A stretch of DNA of 64,000 bases, taken from DATBSK01 sp964501785. Lineage in GTDB: Bacteria; Actinomycetota; Acidimicrobiia; IMCC26256; PALSA-555. Shown here piece by piece: positions 14,154-22,428 of the stretch (its first letter is position 1; every line of letters begins with the position of its first letter). The position numbers and the translations under genes are program-made. The notes below the pieces were generated by a model. It was not told the DNA's origin. It ran no database searches and saw only the letters and a program-made list of their open reading frames with translations. Location of the stretch: NCBI GenBank assembly GCA_964501785.1, contig CAZCUD010000004.1:186001-250000 (forward strand), read 5' to 3'.

Positions 14154-15347
14154 TCAGGTGACGTGGAGGAGGGTGCGGAGGTTGGTGCGCATGATGCGGG
14201 TCGTTGCTTCGGGGCCGAGGGGCTCGACCCGGGTGGCGAAGTCGGCGGGCTCGGCGAGTCCTTCCGGGTGGGGGAAGTCGGAGCCGAACAGCACACGATC
14301 GTCACCGATGCGGGCGGCCAGCGTGACCACGTCCTCTTCGTGGTACGGCGCGACGTACACGTGCTCGCGGAAGATCTCGCTCGGTCGCCCGTCGAGCCGG
14401 CCGCCGAGCCACGGGCCGTTGCGTCCCATCCCGTGCATCTTGTCCATCGCCGCGAGCAGGTACGGCACCCACAACGAGCCGTTCTCGACGCTCATGCAGC
14501 GCAGGCCCGGGTAGCGGCCGAACAGGTTGTGCAGCACCAGCGCGGAGAACGTGTCCATGATCGGCCGGTCGCCGTAGAACGACGTCCACTGGAACGCCGA
14601 CTGCCCGTGCGACGGCGGGTTCGGGTCCTCGCCCCACGCCACGCTGTACAGCTCGTTGTAGCCCGACTCGCCGATGTGGAAGCACACCGGGACCCCCGCC
14701 TCGTGGACCCGGGACCAGAAGCCGTCGAAGTGCGGATCGGCCGGCGACCGGCCGTAGGCCGGCCCCGGGCGAAGCGCGATCGCGCGGGCGCCGGCGGCGA
14801 GCACTCGTTCGAGCTCCGCGACCGCGAGCTCGACGTCGAGCAGCGAGAGGAGCGGTACGGCGAAGATCCGTCCGTCCCGGTCGAAGCCCCAGTCGTCGTC
14901 GAGCCACTCGTTGAACGCGCGGAAGCTGGCGTAGAGCAGCTCGGCGTCGTGCTTGAGGAAGTGCTCGACGCACACCGCGAGCGTCGGGAAGAGCACGGCG
15001 GCCTCGACACCCTGCTCGTCCATCAGCGTGAGCCGTGCGTCGCGATCGACGTAGGCGGGCTGCATCGGCTCGATCGCGTTCGACTCGACGGGGGAGCCCG
15101 AGCTCATCGTGCGCAGCATCTCGCGCAGAGCGCCCGGCTTGGCGACCGTGTCACGGAACGAGTCGGCGAGGAACGTGAACGGCCGACCGTCGACCACGAT
15201 GCCGTGATCGCCGTCGGGCGACGCGACGGCCCGCACCGCGCGCTCGGCGAACGCGGGGTCGAGGTGGCGGGTGAAGCAGTCGCGCGCCTCGTAGTAGTGG
15301 TTGTCGGCGTCCCACAGACGGGGTGGGCCTGCCTCGGCACCGGACAT
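14154..15347 (-). CDS. Amidohydrolase 2 family (ACMSD-like) metal-dependent hydrolase
   Basis: A 397-residue protein from the ATG at 15347, which has GGAAGGA 6 bases upstream; an earlier in-frame ATG at 15383 is less likely because it overlaps the divergent gene. Motifs of the amidohydrolase-2 (TIM-barrel, ACMSD/decarboxylase) branch are seen: 'WDADNHYYE' at the N-terminus, 'VCFHIGESG' in the middle, and 'VLFGSDFPHPEG' with the conserved Asp near the C-terminus. Relatives act as decarboxylases or hydrolases of aromatic and cyclic acids. It is divergent from the D-2-hydroxyacid dehydrogenase gene with only 35 bases between starts. Confidence 0.85.
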   Translation of the reverse strand: MSGAEAGPPRLWDADNHYYEARDCFTRHLDPAFAERAVRAVASPDGDHGIVVDGRPFTFLADSFRDTVAKPGALREMLRTMSSGSPVESNAIEPMQPAYVDRDARLTLMDEQGVEAAVLFPTLAVCVEHFLKHDAELLYASFRAFNEWLDDDWGFDRDGRIFAVPLLSLLDVELAVAELERVLAAGARAIALRPGPAYGRSPADPHFDGFWSRVHEAGVPVCFHIGESGYNELYSVAWGEDPNPPSHGQSAFQWTSFYGDRPIMDTFSALVLHNLFGRYPGLRCMSVENGSLWVPYLLAAMDKMHGMGRNGPWLGGRLDGRPSEIFREHVYVAPYHEEDVVTLAARIGDDRVLFGSDFPHPEGLAEPADFATRVEPLGPEATTRIMRTNLRTLLHVT

Positions 15348-15382
15348 GGCGATCCTTCCGCCGGCTCGTCCATACTGCCGCA

Positions 15383-16324
15383 ATGGGTGACGGTGCGCTT
15401 CGAGTCCTGAACATGTGGGGCGACGTCGTCGCCGCCGAGATCTCGCAGGCCGCGCCCGACGTCGAGGTCGTCGCGGTGCCCGGTGCGAGCGACTACTCCG
15501 GTCCGCCCGACGGTGAAGTGATGTTCGCGTTGTGGTTCGAGCACCCCGTGTTCGACGACCTCGACGCGATCGGGCTCGAGTGGCTGCACCTTCCGGGGAC
15601 CGGAGTCGACAACATCCCCCGGCACGTCCTCGAGGGGCGCACGGTCACCTGCTCGCGTGGCATCAGCGCCATCCCGATCTCGGAGTTCGTCCTCGGGGCG
15701 ATGCTCGCGTTCGAGAAGGACTTCCCGGCGACGTGGCTCCACGAGCCGCCCGAGCGCTGGAACATCGCGCAGCTCGGTGAGCTCGCCGGCAAGACGGTCG
15801 GGCTCGTGGGCCTGGGCGGCATCGGCACCGCCGTCGCCCGCCGCGCCCTCGCGTTCGACATGCGGGTGCGGGCGCTCAAGCGCAACCCGACCCGCGACGT
15901 GCTCGAAGGCGTCGAGATCGCGAAGGACCTCCCCGATCTGGTCGCCACCGCCGACCATCTCGTGATCGCCGCGCCCGCGACCGCGGCGACGACCAACCTG
16001 ATCGATGCGGACGTGCTGGCCCAGGTGAAGCCGGGCGTGCACCTCGTCAACATCGCCCGCGGCACGTTGGTCGACCAGGACGCGCTGCGCGTCGCGCTCG
16101 ACGACGGCCGGGTCGCGCGCGCCTCGCTCGACACGGTCGAGCCCGAGCCGCTGCCTGCCGGTCACTGGATGTACGAGCACCCGAAGGTGCGGCTCTCGGC
16201 TCACGTCTCGTGGTCGGGCCCGCACGCGTTCGCCCGCATCCGTGCCGGCTTCCTCGAGAACCTGCGCCGGTACCAGGCCGGCGAGCCGCTCCACGGGGTG
16301 GTCGATCCCGACGAGGGGTACTGA
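15383..16324 (+). CDS. D-2-hydroxyacid dehydrogenase
   Basis: A 313-residue protein with the NAD-binding motif GLGGIG (143-148) and the family catalytic triad: Arg226 (NIARG), Glu255 (TVEPE) and His274 (SAHVSW). The length is normal. Family members reduce 2-keto acids to D-2-hydroxy acids or the reverse. Its stop overlaps the start of the next gene by one base (TGATG), so it is co-translated with the MocA-type oxidoreductase. Confidence 0.88.
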   Translation: MGDGALRVLNMWGDVVAAEISQAAPDVEVVAVPGASDYSGPPDGEVMFALWFEHPVFDDLDAIGLEWLHLPGTGVDNIPRHVLEGRTVTCSRGISAIPISEFVLGAMLAFEKDFPATWLHEPPERWNIAQLGELAGKTVGLVGLGGIGTAVARRALAFDMRVRALKRNPTRDVLEGVEIAKDLPDLVATADHLVIAAPATAATTNLIDADVLAQVKPGVHLVNIARGTLVDQDALRVALDDGRVARASLDTVEPEPLPAGHWMYEHPKVRLSAHVSWSGPHAFARIRAGFLENLRRYQAGEPLHGVVDPDEGY

Positions 16325-17388
16325 TGACGCCCGGGGCCGCCGTCGTCGGCACCGGGTTCGGCTGTCGGGTCCACGTGCCTGCGCTGCGGGCTGCGGGCTT
16401 CGACGTGGTGGCGCTCGTGGGCCGGGACGAGGCGAAGACCAGACGTCGAGCCGAGCGACTCGGCGTCCCGGTCGCCACGGTCGACGTCGACGCGGTGCTC
16501 GCGCGCGACGACGTGGACGCGGTCACGATCGCCACGCCGCCGCACACGCATGCCGCCCTGGTGCTCGCGGTCGCCGAAGCGGGCAAGCACGTCCTGTGCG
16601 AGAAGCCGTTCGCGCTGGACGTCGGCGAGGCGGCGCGCATGCTCGATGCCGCCGAGCGCGCCGGCGTCACCCACCTCGTCGGTCACGAGTTCCGGTGGGC
16701 GCCCGAACGTGCGGTGCTCGGGCGCGCCATCGCCGACGGTGCGATCGGGCAGCCGGGTCTCGCCAGCCTGGTGCAGCACGTCCCGCTCGTCGCGGACCCG
16801 AGCACGCCGGTGCCCGACTGGTGGTTCGACCCGGAGTCGGGCGGTGGCTGGCTGGGAGCGTCGGGGTCACACGTGGTCGATCAGGTTCGGAGCTGGCTCG
16901 GCGAGATCGTGGAGGTCGACGCGTCGCTGAGCGTCGTGTCGGCGCGCGAGGACGTGGCGGAGGACTCGTTCACGGTGCGGTGCCGGTTCGCGTCGGGTGC
17001 CGACGGCGTGCTCCAGCAGACTGCCGCGGCCTGGGGTCCCTATGCGGGGATGACGCGCGTCGCCGGCACCACGGGCAGCGTCTGGCTCGACGACGACGTC
17101 GCGTGGATCGCCGACGCCGACGGCGCGCGCCCACTGCCCATGCCCGATGACCTGGTGCTGCCGAGCGCCCCCGACGAGAGCGACGACCCACGGCACCGCT
17201 TCACCCACCTCGAGCTCGGACCGTTCACGCGCCTCTGCGAGGCCCTGCGCGCGGGCGTCATCGGCGACCCGCTCCCGGAGACGGTGCCGGTGCCGACGTT
17301 CGCCGACGGCGTCGCGAACACGCGGGTGCTCGACGCGATCCGTGAGTCGGCCACGACCGGCCGACGCGTCTCGCTGCCGGAGCGCTGA
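16324..17388 (+). CDS. Gfo/Idh/MocA family oxidoreductase
   Basis: A 354-residue protein. The N-terminal Rossmann fold begins 'AAVVGTGFGCRVHVPALRAAG', followed by 'DAVTIATPPHTHA' and the family signature CEKPFAL. The C-terminal half is the substrate-binding alpha/beta domain. These are NAD(P)-dependent sugar, inositol or related dehydrogenases. Coupled to the D-2-hydroxyacid dehydrogenase, it may act in the same pathway. Downstream are a short tandem repeat and a hairpin. Confidence 0.88.
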   Translation: MTPGAAVVGTGFGCRVHVPALRAAGFDVVALVGRDEAKTRRRAERLGVPVATVDVDAVLARDDVDAVTIATPPHTHAALVLAVAEAGKHVLCEKPFALDVGEAARMLDAAERAGVTHLVGHEFRWAPERAVLGRAIADGAIGQPGLASLVQHVPLVADPSTPVPDWWFDPESGGGWLGASGSHVVDQVRSWLGEIVEVDASLSVVSAREDVAEDSFTVRCRFASGADGVLQQTAAAWGPYAGMTRVAGTTGSVWLDDDVAWIADADGARPLPMPDDLVLPSAPDESDDPRHRFTHLELGPFTRLCEALRAGVIGDPLPETVPVPTFADGVANTRVLDAIRESATTGRRVSLPER

Positions 17389-17390
17389 TC

Positions 17391-17430
17391 CGCGCATCGA
17401 CCCGCATCGACCCGCATCGACCCGCACCGA
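17391..17430. repeat. 10-bp tandem repeat (CCCGCATCGA)n
   Basis: Four consecutive 10-base units, two exact and two with one or two changes, sit just after the MocA-type gene and immediately before a hairpin element. Possibly generated by slippage; no function is evident. Confidence 0.6.
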
Positions 17431-17438
17431 CACCCCGT

Positions 17439-17485
17439 GCGTCGGAAGACTCAGCGACACCTGTTGTCGCTGAGTCTTCCAACGC
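17439..17485. repeat. Dispersed hairpin element, copy 1
   Basis: 21-base arms (GCGTCGGAAGACTCAGCGACA and near-complement) pair with one mismatch. The right arm is identical at 20 of 21 positions to that of a second hairpin at 21132-21178. It lies between convergent genes, so it may act as a terminator, but its sequence conservation suggests a REP-like family. Confidence 0.65.
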
Positions 17486-17522
17486 AGCACACAGAGGGGG
17501 CGGCGTGTGTCGCGAGGGAGGG

Positions 17523-18122
17523 TTACCAGGGGGTGCCGTAGCGGTCGCGGTGGGTGTGGTCGGCGAAGGGCTCCCGGCGGGGCTTGCCGAGGCGCTTCGC
17601 CGGGTGGCCGAGGGGAACGACGACCTGGGGGACGACGTGCTCGGGAAGGCCGAGCAGGTCGCGCAGCTCGGTGGCGAACGCGGTCGTGAGGGTCGTCAGG
17701 GCCGAGCCCAGACCGAGTGCCGTGGCGGCGAGCAGCAGGTTCTGGGTCGCCGGGAAGATCGACGACGCGATCGTCACCTCCAGGCAGCGCTCCGTGTCGG
17801 CCGCGACGACCACCACGACGGGCGCCGTGCGATACCCGCCGCCCGTGACGCCACGGTCGACCTCCTCCAGCATCTTCTCGTCGAGGCGCTGGGCCGAGAA
17901 GTCTCGTGCGCCGCCGGTCCACGCCCGCTCCGTGAGGTCGTGGATCGCCGCTCGCGTGTCGGGGTCCCGCACGATGACGAACTCCCAGGGCTGGCGGTTC
18001 TCGGCGCTCGGCGCGAACGTCGCCGCGTCGAGCACGCGGCCGATCGTCTCGTCGTCGACGTCCTGCTCGCCGAAGTGGCGACAGGCGCGCTGACGATGGA
18101 CGACGTCGAAGAAGTCGGTCAA
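17523..18122 (-). CDS. Nitroreductase family oxidoreductase
   Basis: A 199-residue protein with the nitroreductase FMN-binding pattern: 'RQRACRHFGEQDVDDETI' near the N-terminus, 'FAPSAENRQPWEFVIV', and a C-terminal 'LGLPEHVVPQVVVPLGHPAK' segment. Members use FMN and NAD(P)H to reduce nitro groups, quinones or enones. Its start overlaps the stop of the upstream gene by 4 bases (ATGA), so the two are co-translated. Confidence 0.88.
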   Translation of the reverse strand: MTDFFDVVHRQRACRHFGEQDVDDETIGRVLDAATFAPSAENRQPWEFVIVRDPDTRAAIHDLTERAWTGGARDFSAQRLDEKMLEEVDRGVTGGGYRTAPVVVVVAADTERCLEVTIASSIFPATQNLLLAATALGLGSALTTLTTAFATELRDLLGLPEHVVPQVVVPLGHPAKRLGKPRREPFADHTHRDRYGTPW

Positions 18123-18781
18123 GACGTGCGCTCGCCGTCTCGCTCACCCACGCGGGCGAACGAGTTCACGTACATGATGCGCAGCGCGTCGTGCCAGCCC
18201 CAGTGCTGGAACTCGGGAGTGCCCTGCACGCCGAAGCGGGCTTCGACGAGTGGTGTCATCAGCTTGAACGAGTGCTCGGGATCGTCGGTGTCCATCTCGT
18301 AGAAGTGCATGAACCGCGGGTCGCCACCCGTGGCGTTCTCGTAGGGCGTGATCATCGTGTAACCGGGTGTTCCGACCGCCGCGATCCAGCTGATGTGGAC
18401 GAAGTCGCCCCAGTCGCGCAGCTCCTGAGCGCGTGCGGCGTCGGTCGGGCTGATGAGCACCAACGACAGCCCGACCGTCGGCCGGCCGGTCAGTCGCCCC
18501 TGCCCGGGCCGCGCCGTCCGCCAGAAGTGGTGGCCGACGATGCCTTCGGGCACATCGTCGGGCGCCACGAACGACCGGTCGATCTCGTACACGCCGAGCG
18601 TGTCGAACTCGTCGAGGACCCTCGGCAGGTCGCGCCGGTCGCGCTTCAGGTTGCGCCACCACGTCGCCCGCTCCACGCCGTCGAGCGCGAGCACGTCGGG
18701 GACGCGGGTGTCGGCGTACTCGTCGGGCGTCATCGAGTCGGTCATCTCGAGGTAGAGCCCGGACGTGAGGCGGTCCTCCAT
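18119..18781 (-). CDS. Uncharacterised protein, predicted dimeric alpha-beta-barrel fold
   Basis: A 220-residue protein with no family I can name. Two similar halves are visible, each with a hydrophobic strand, a helix and an aromatic-rich strand (first 'LYLEMTDSMTPDEYADT' to 'GVYEIDRSF'; second 'LSLVLISPTDAARAQEL' to 'FMHFYEMDTDDPEHSF'). This suggests duplicated ferredoxin-like units as in EthD/ABM-type proteins. It is the first gene of a two-gene unit with the nitroreductase, overlapping it by 4 bases, so a monooxygenase- or carrier-like partner role is possible. Confidence 0.7.
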   Translation of the reverse strand: MEDRLTSGLYLEMTDSMTPDEYADTRVPDVLALDGVERATWWRNLKRDRRDLPRVLDEFDTLGVYEIDRSFVAPDDVPEGIVGHHFWRTARPGQGRLTGRPTVGLSLVLISPTDAARAQELRDWGDFVHISWIAAVGTPGYTMITPYENATGGDPRFMHFYEMDTDDPEHSFKLMTPLVEARFGVQGTPEFQHWGWHDALRIMYVNSFARVGERDGERTS

Positions 18782-18863
18782 GCGGCGCGGAGTCTACGCA
18801 GCGCCCTCATCCGCCACGCCGGTCCCGCGACGTCGGTCACGAGCGCCAGGTAGCGTCGACATC

Positions 18864-19322
18864 GTGGCGAGCCCGCTCGTGCGACTGCCGAAGCCTCTCG
18901 GCAAGGGCTTCTCTGTGATCCACCGCGGCTTCGTGCAGCTGTCGGGCGGTCGCGTGGGCGCGAAGTTCCGCGGCCAGCCACTCATCCTCCTCACCACGAA
19001 GGGTCGCAAGACGGGCAAGGACCGCACCTGGCCGCTCGTCGGGCTGCCGATCGACGCCGACCATCGGGACCGGGGCTGGGTCGTCGCGGCGTCGAACGGG
19101 GGCCACGACGCGAACCCGGCCTGGTACCTCAACCTCCGGGCCGACCCGTCGGCCAGCGTCCAGGACGGCCCGCGGACCACCGCGGTGCAGGCCCGCGACG
19201 CCACCCCTGCCGAGCGAGCCGAGCACTGGCCCCGCTTCGTCGAGACGCTCGACACCTACGCCGAGTACCAGGAGGCGACCGAGCGCAAGATCCCGGTGGT
19301 CATGCTCGAACCCATAACCTGA
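18864..19322 (+). CDS. Deazaflavin (F420)-dependent nitroreductase-like protein, Ddn family
   Basis: A 152-residue GTG-start protein. The pattern 'VQLSGGRVGAKFRGQPLILLTTKGRKTGKDRTWPL' followed by 'VVAASNGGHDANPAWYLNLRADPSASVQ' is the hallmark of the DUF385/Ddn split-beta-barrel family, which uses cofactor F420 to reduce quinones, nitro compounds or lipids in actinobacteria. Just after it comes a TGAC-N6-GTCA palindrome and then the acyl-CoA synthetase gene. Confidence 0.9.
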   Translation: MASPLVRLPKPLGKGFSVIHRGFVQLSGGRVGAKFRGQPLILLTTKGRKTGKDRTWPLVGLPIDADHRDRGWVVAASNGGHDANPAWYLNLRADPSASVQDGPRTTAVQARDATPAERAEHWPRFVETLDTYAEYQEATERKIPVVMLEPIT

Positions 19323-19333
19323 CGCACGTGTCA
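19320..19333. promoter_or_regulatory. Candidate operator TGAC-N6-GTCA before acyl-CoA synthetase
   Basis: The palindrome (CTGAC-N6-GTCAG, 19319-19334) overlaps the stop of the Ddn-like gene and ends 36 bases before the GTG at 19370. The position suits repression of the synthetase and argues that translation starts at 19370, not at the GTG inside the palindrome (19328). Confidence 0.55.
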
Positions 19334-19369
19334 GCATCAGGGGGGGACCAGGGAGGCGGAGGGCAGCGC

Positions 19370-21112
19370 GTGCGCAACGCGCCGGCGCCGGGTGAGGCGC
19401 CGATGCCGGCCGCGGACGCCGCGGCGCTCCTTCGCCGCAACGCGGCTGATCCGGACGTGCGCGATCGGCCGGCGATGCGCTTCGGCGACCGCGTGTGGAC
19501 GCATGCCGAGTACGTGGACGAGTGCCACCGCTTCGCCAACCTGTTGCTCACGCGAGTGCCGAAGCGACCGGACCGCGGCGTGCACGTGGGGGTCCTGCTC
19601 GACAACACTCCCGAGTACCTGGTCGCGCTCGGTGGTGCAGCGCTCGCGGGTGCGGCGGTCATCGGTCTCAACCACACGCGTCGCGACGAGCACCTCCTGC
19701 GCGACGTGCAGCACACGCACTGCGATCTCGTGCTCAGCGAGCCGCGCCACCTCCCGTTGCTCGAGCCGATCGCCGCGGGGCTCCCCGAGGTGCTCGTGTC
19801 GCACCGCTACCCCGACGCCGACGATCCCGCGATCGAGCTGGGCGCGGACCTCGACGACGCGCTCGGCGGGGTCGACGCGAGCGATGCCGGCGTCGAGCCC
19901 GGACCCGATGCGCTCTGGGGTCTGATCTTCACGTCGGGAACGTCCGACGCACCGAAGGCGGTGATCTGCACGCAGCGGCGGTTCCTGGTGACCGGCAACC
20001 GGATGGGGATCATCATGGATCTCGGTCCCGACGACACCGGCTACATCTGCATGCCGCTGTTCCACTCGAACGCGCTGATGGTCGGCTGGGCGCCGTCGAT
20101 CGTCTACGGCGCGTCCGTGGGCCTGGCGCGCAAGTTCAGCGCGTCGCGCTGGCTCTCCGACATCCGTCACTACGGCTCGACCTACTTCAACTACACGGGC
20201 AAGCCGCTCGCGTACATCCTGTCGACGCCCGAGCAGCCCGACGACGCCGACAACCCGCTGCGCGTCGCGTTCGGCAACGAAGGGTCGCCCGAGGTGGTCG
20301 ACCGGTTCGCCACGCGCTTCGGCGTCGAGGTGATCGATGCGTACGGCGCGACGGAGGGCGGCGTGGCGGTGAATCGCGACGCCGAGCAGCGCGCCGGTGC
20401 CCTCGGCCTCGCGGGCGAGAACGTCAAGGTCGTCGACGAGGACGGCAACGAGCTGGCCCGGGCGCGGTTCGACGCCGACGGCCGCCTCGTGAACGCCGAC
20501 GAGTGCGTCGGCGAGATCGTGAACACCGCCGGCGCGGGCCCGTTCGAGGGCTACTACAACAACGACGAGGCCAACGAGAAGACGCTGCGCTTCGGCTGGT
20601 ACTGGACCGGCGACCTCGGGTACCTCGATGACGACCGGTACCTCTACTTCGCGGGCCGCAACGCCGACTGGCTGCGTGTCGACGGCGAGAACTTCCCCGC
20701 CCAGCCGATCGAGTCGACGATCGGTCAACACCCCGACGTCGTGCTCGCTGCCGTCTACGGCGTGCCCGACGACCAGGCGGGTGACCAGGTGATGGCGGGC
20801 ATCGTGCTGCGCGACGGTGGGTCGTTCGACCCCGAGGAGTTCGCCGCCTGGCTCGATGCCCAGGAGGCGATCGGTCCGAAGTGGCGGCCGCGCTACGTGC
20901 GGGTCATGCTCGACCCGCCGACGACGGGCACCAACAAGATCGTGAAGCGCACCCTCGTGCACCAGAAGTGGCGCCGTGATCGCGTCGGTGACGACCCGGT
21001 GTTCGTGCGCGGCCGCGGCGAGGCCGCCTACCGCGAGCTCACACCTGCCGACGAGCAGGCGCTCCACGACTCGTTCGTGCAGTACCAGCGCGAGCGCTTC
21101 TGGGACCTCTGA
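19370..21112 (+). CDS. Acyl-CoA synthetase (AMP-binding, class I adenylate-forming)
   Basis: A 580-residue protein from the GTG at 19370, chosen because GGAGGG ends 6 bases upstream; an upstream GTG at 19328 lies inside a likely operator. Adenylation motifs are present: 'IFTSGTSDAPKAVICT' (P-loop-like A3), 'YGATEGG' (A5), 'WYWTGDLGYLDDD' (A7), and the C-terminal catalytic Lys in TNKIVKR (A10). It probably activates fatty, bile/steroid-side-chain or aromatic acids to CoA thioesters. It is followed by a hairpin element and an acyl-CoA dehydrogenase, the next enzyme of beta-oxidation. Confidence 0.9.
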   Translation: MRNAPAPGEAPMPAADAAALLRRNAADPDVRDRPAMRFGDRVWTHAEYVDECHRFANLLLTRVPKRPDRGVHVGVLLDNTPEYLVALGGAALAGAAVIGLNHTRRDEHLLRDVQHTHCDLVLSEPRHLPLLEPIAAGLPEVLVSHRYPDADDPAIELGADLDDALGGVDASDAGVEPGPDALWGLIFTSGTSDAPKAVICTQRRFLVTGNRMGIIMDLGPDDTGYICMPLFHSNALMVGWAPSIVYGASVGLARKFSASRWLSDIRHYGSTYFNYTGKPLAYILSTPEQPDDADNPLRVAFGNEGSPEVVDRFATRFGVEVIDAYGATEGGVAVNRDAEQRAGALGLAGENVKVVDEDGNELARARFDADGRLVNADECVGEIVNTAGAGPFEGYYNNDEANEKTLRFGWYWTGDLGYLDDDRYLYFAGRNADWLRVDGENFPAQPIESTIGQHPDVVLAAVYGVPDDQAGDQVMAGIVLRDGGSFDPEEFAAWLDAQEAIGPKWRPRYVRVMLDPPTTGTNKIVKRTLVHQKWRRDRVGDDPVFVRGRGEAAYRELTPADEQALHDSFVQYQRERFWDL

Positions 21113-21131
21113 TGCGCCCCCAGCGGAGCCC

Positions 21132-21178
21132 GCGTCGGAAGAGCGAGCGACAACAGCTGTCGCTGACTCTTCCAACGC
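21132..21178. repeat. Dispersed hairpin element, copy 2
   Basis: Imperfect 21-base arms (GCGTCGGAAGAGCGAGCGACA and partner) lie between the synthetase and dehydrogenase genes. The outer bases (GCGTCGGAAGA / TCTTCCAACGC) are identical to the copy at 17439-17485. Here the two flanking genes run in the same direction, so a simple convergent terminator role does not fit. Confidence 0.6.
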
Positions 21179-21197
21179 ATCAGGGGTGGGGGGCGTA

Positions 21198-22361
21198 GTG
21201 GACCTGGCGTTCACGGCGGAGGAGCGGGCGTTCGCGGGGGAGGTGCGGGCCTGGCTCGAGGCGAACCTGGAGGTGCCGCCGCGCTTCGAGACGCTCGACG
21301 AGGAGATCGAGTGGGGCCGGCGCTGGCAGGCGCGACTGGCCGCCGACCGGTGGGTCGGCATCCACTGGCCCGAGGAGTACGGCGGGCGCGGCGCGTCGCC
21401 GATCGAGGTCGCCATCTACAACATGGAGTACGCCCGGGCGCGGGCACCGCAGCCCGTCAACCGGGTCGGCGTCAACAACGTCGGCCCGACGCTGCTCGCG
21501 TTCGGCACCGACGAGCAGAAGCGCCGGTGGCTCCCGGCGATCCTCGACGCGTCCGACGTGTGGTGCCAGCTCTTCAGCGAGCCCGGCGCGGGGTCCGACC
21601 TCGCGGCCCTCTCCACCCGGGCCGAGCCCGTCGACGGCGGCTGGATGCTCAGCGGGCAGAAGGTGTGGACGAGCTACGCCCAGTGGTCACGGTGGGGGAT
21701 CTGCCTCGCCCGCACCGACCCGGACGCGCCGAAGCACGCGGGCATCTCGTACCTGGTCGTCGACATGGAGGCGGACGGCATCGAGATCCGTCCGCTCGTG
21801 CAGGTGACGGGTGAGGCCGAGTTCAACGAGGTGTTCCTCGACGACGTGTTCGTCCCCGAGGACCAGCTCGTCGGGGGTCTGCACCAGGGCTGGTCGGTCG
21901 CGAGCACGACGCTGTCGCACGAGCGGGGGACGATCTTCGCCTTCAAGGAGCAGGTCGTGCACGAGGTGTTCCTCGCCGAGCTGTTCGCGCTCGCCCGCGA
22001 CCGAGGCGTGATCGACGAGGTCGCGGCGTCGGACGCGCTCGTGCAGTCGTTCGTCGACCTCCAGGTGCTGCGGCTGCACAACTGGCGGACCTTGTCTCGC
22101 CTCGCGCAGGGCATCGAGCCCGGACCGGAGACGAGCTGGATCAAGCTGCACTGGAGCGAGATGTCGCAAGCCATGTCGGCACGAGCGGTCGACCTGTGCG
22201 GTGATGCGGCTCCCCTCTGGCGGGGCGCGGCCGACTCGCCCGGCGACGGCAAGTGGCAGCGTCAGTGGCTCTGGAGCGGCGCCGCGACCATCGCCGGGGG
22301 CACGTCCGAGGTGCAGCGCAACATCATCGCGGAGCGCATCCTGGGCCTCCCGCGCGGCTGA
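21198..22361 (+). CDS. Acyl-CoA dehydrogenase
   Basis: A 387-residue GTG-start protein with all expected blocks: N-terminal 'FTAEERAFAGEVRAWLEANL', 'WPEEYGGRG', the FAD-binding 'CQLFSEPGAGSDLAALSTRA', 'GQKVWTSYAQ', and the C-terminal 'IAGGTSEVQRNIIAERILGLPR'. The catalytic Glu of the medium-chain type is not obvious, which is common in the steroid-side-chain (FadE-like) branch that works as heteromers. It likely oxidises the CoA ester made by the synthetase upstream. Confidence 0.9.
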   Translation: MDLAFTAEERAFAGEVRAWLEANLEVPPRFETLDEEIEWGRRWQARLAADRWVGIHWPEEYGGRGASPIEVAIYNMEYARARAPQPVNRVGVNNVGPTLLAFGTDEQKRRWLPAILDASDVWCQLFSEPGAGSDLAALSTRAEPVDGGWMLSGQKVWTSYAQWSRWGICLARTDPDAPKHAGISYLVVDMEADGIEIRPLVQVTGEAEFNEVFLDDVFVPEDQLVGGLHQGWSVASTTLSHERGTIFAFKEQVVHEVFLAELFALARDRGVIDEVAASDALVQSFVDLQVLRLHNWRTLSRLAQGIEPGPETSWIKLHWSEMSQAMSARAVDLCGDAAPLWRGAADSPGDGKWQRQWLWSGAATIAGGTSEVQRNIIAERILGLPRG

Positions 22362-22368
22362 TCGTTTC

Positions 22369-22407
22369 GGCGTCAGCAGACCCGCCTCAGCACGGTCTGC
22401 TGACGCC
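22369..22407. terminator. Hairpin terminator after acyl-CoA dehydrogenase
   Basis: A perfect 14-bp stem (GGCGTCAGCAGACC with its complement) and an 11-base loop begin 8 bases after the dehydrogenase stop and end 21 bases before the VOC gene start. Confidence 0.75.
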
Positions 22408-22428
22408 AGAACGCTTAGGGTCGCGCTG

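Noticed and set aside
14200..15400. Overlapping plus-strand frames through the amidohydrolase
   Set aside because: Low-complexity Arg/Ser/Val translations; the minus strand carries all amidohydrolase motifs and a good ribosome site.
17391..17430. Tandem 10-bp units as a CRISPR-like array
   Set aside because: Units are contiguous with no spacers, so this is a simple tandem repeat.
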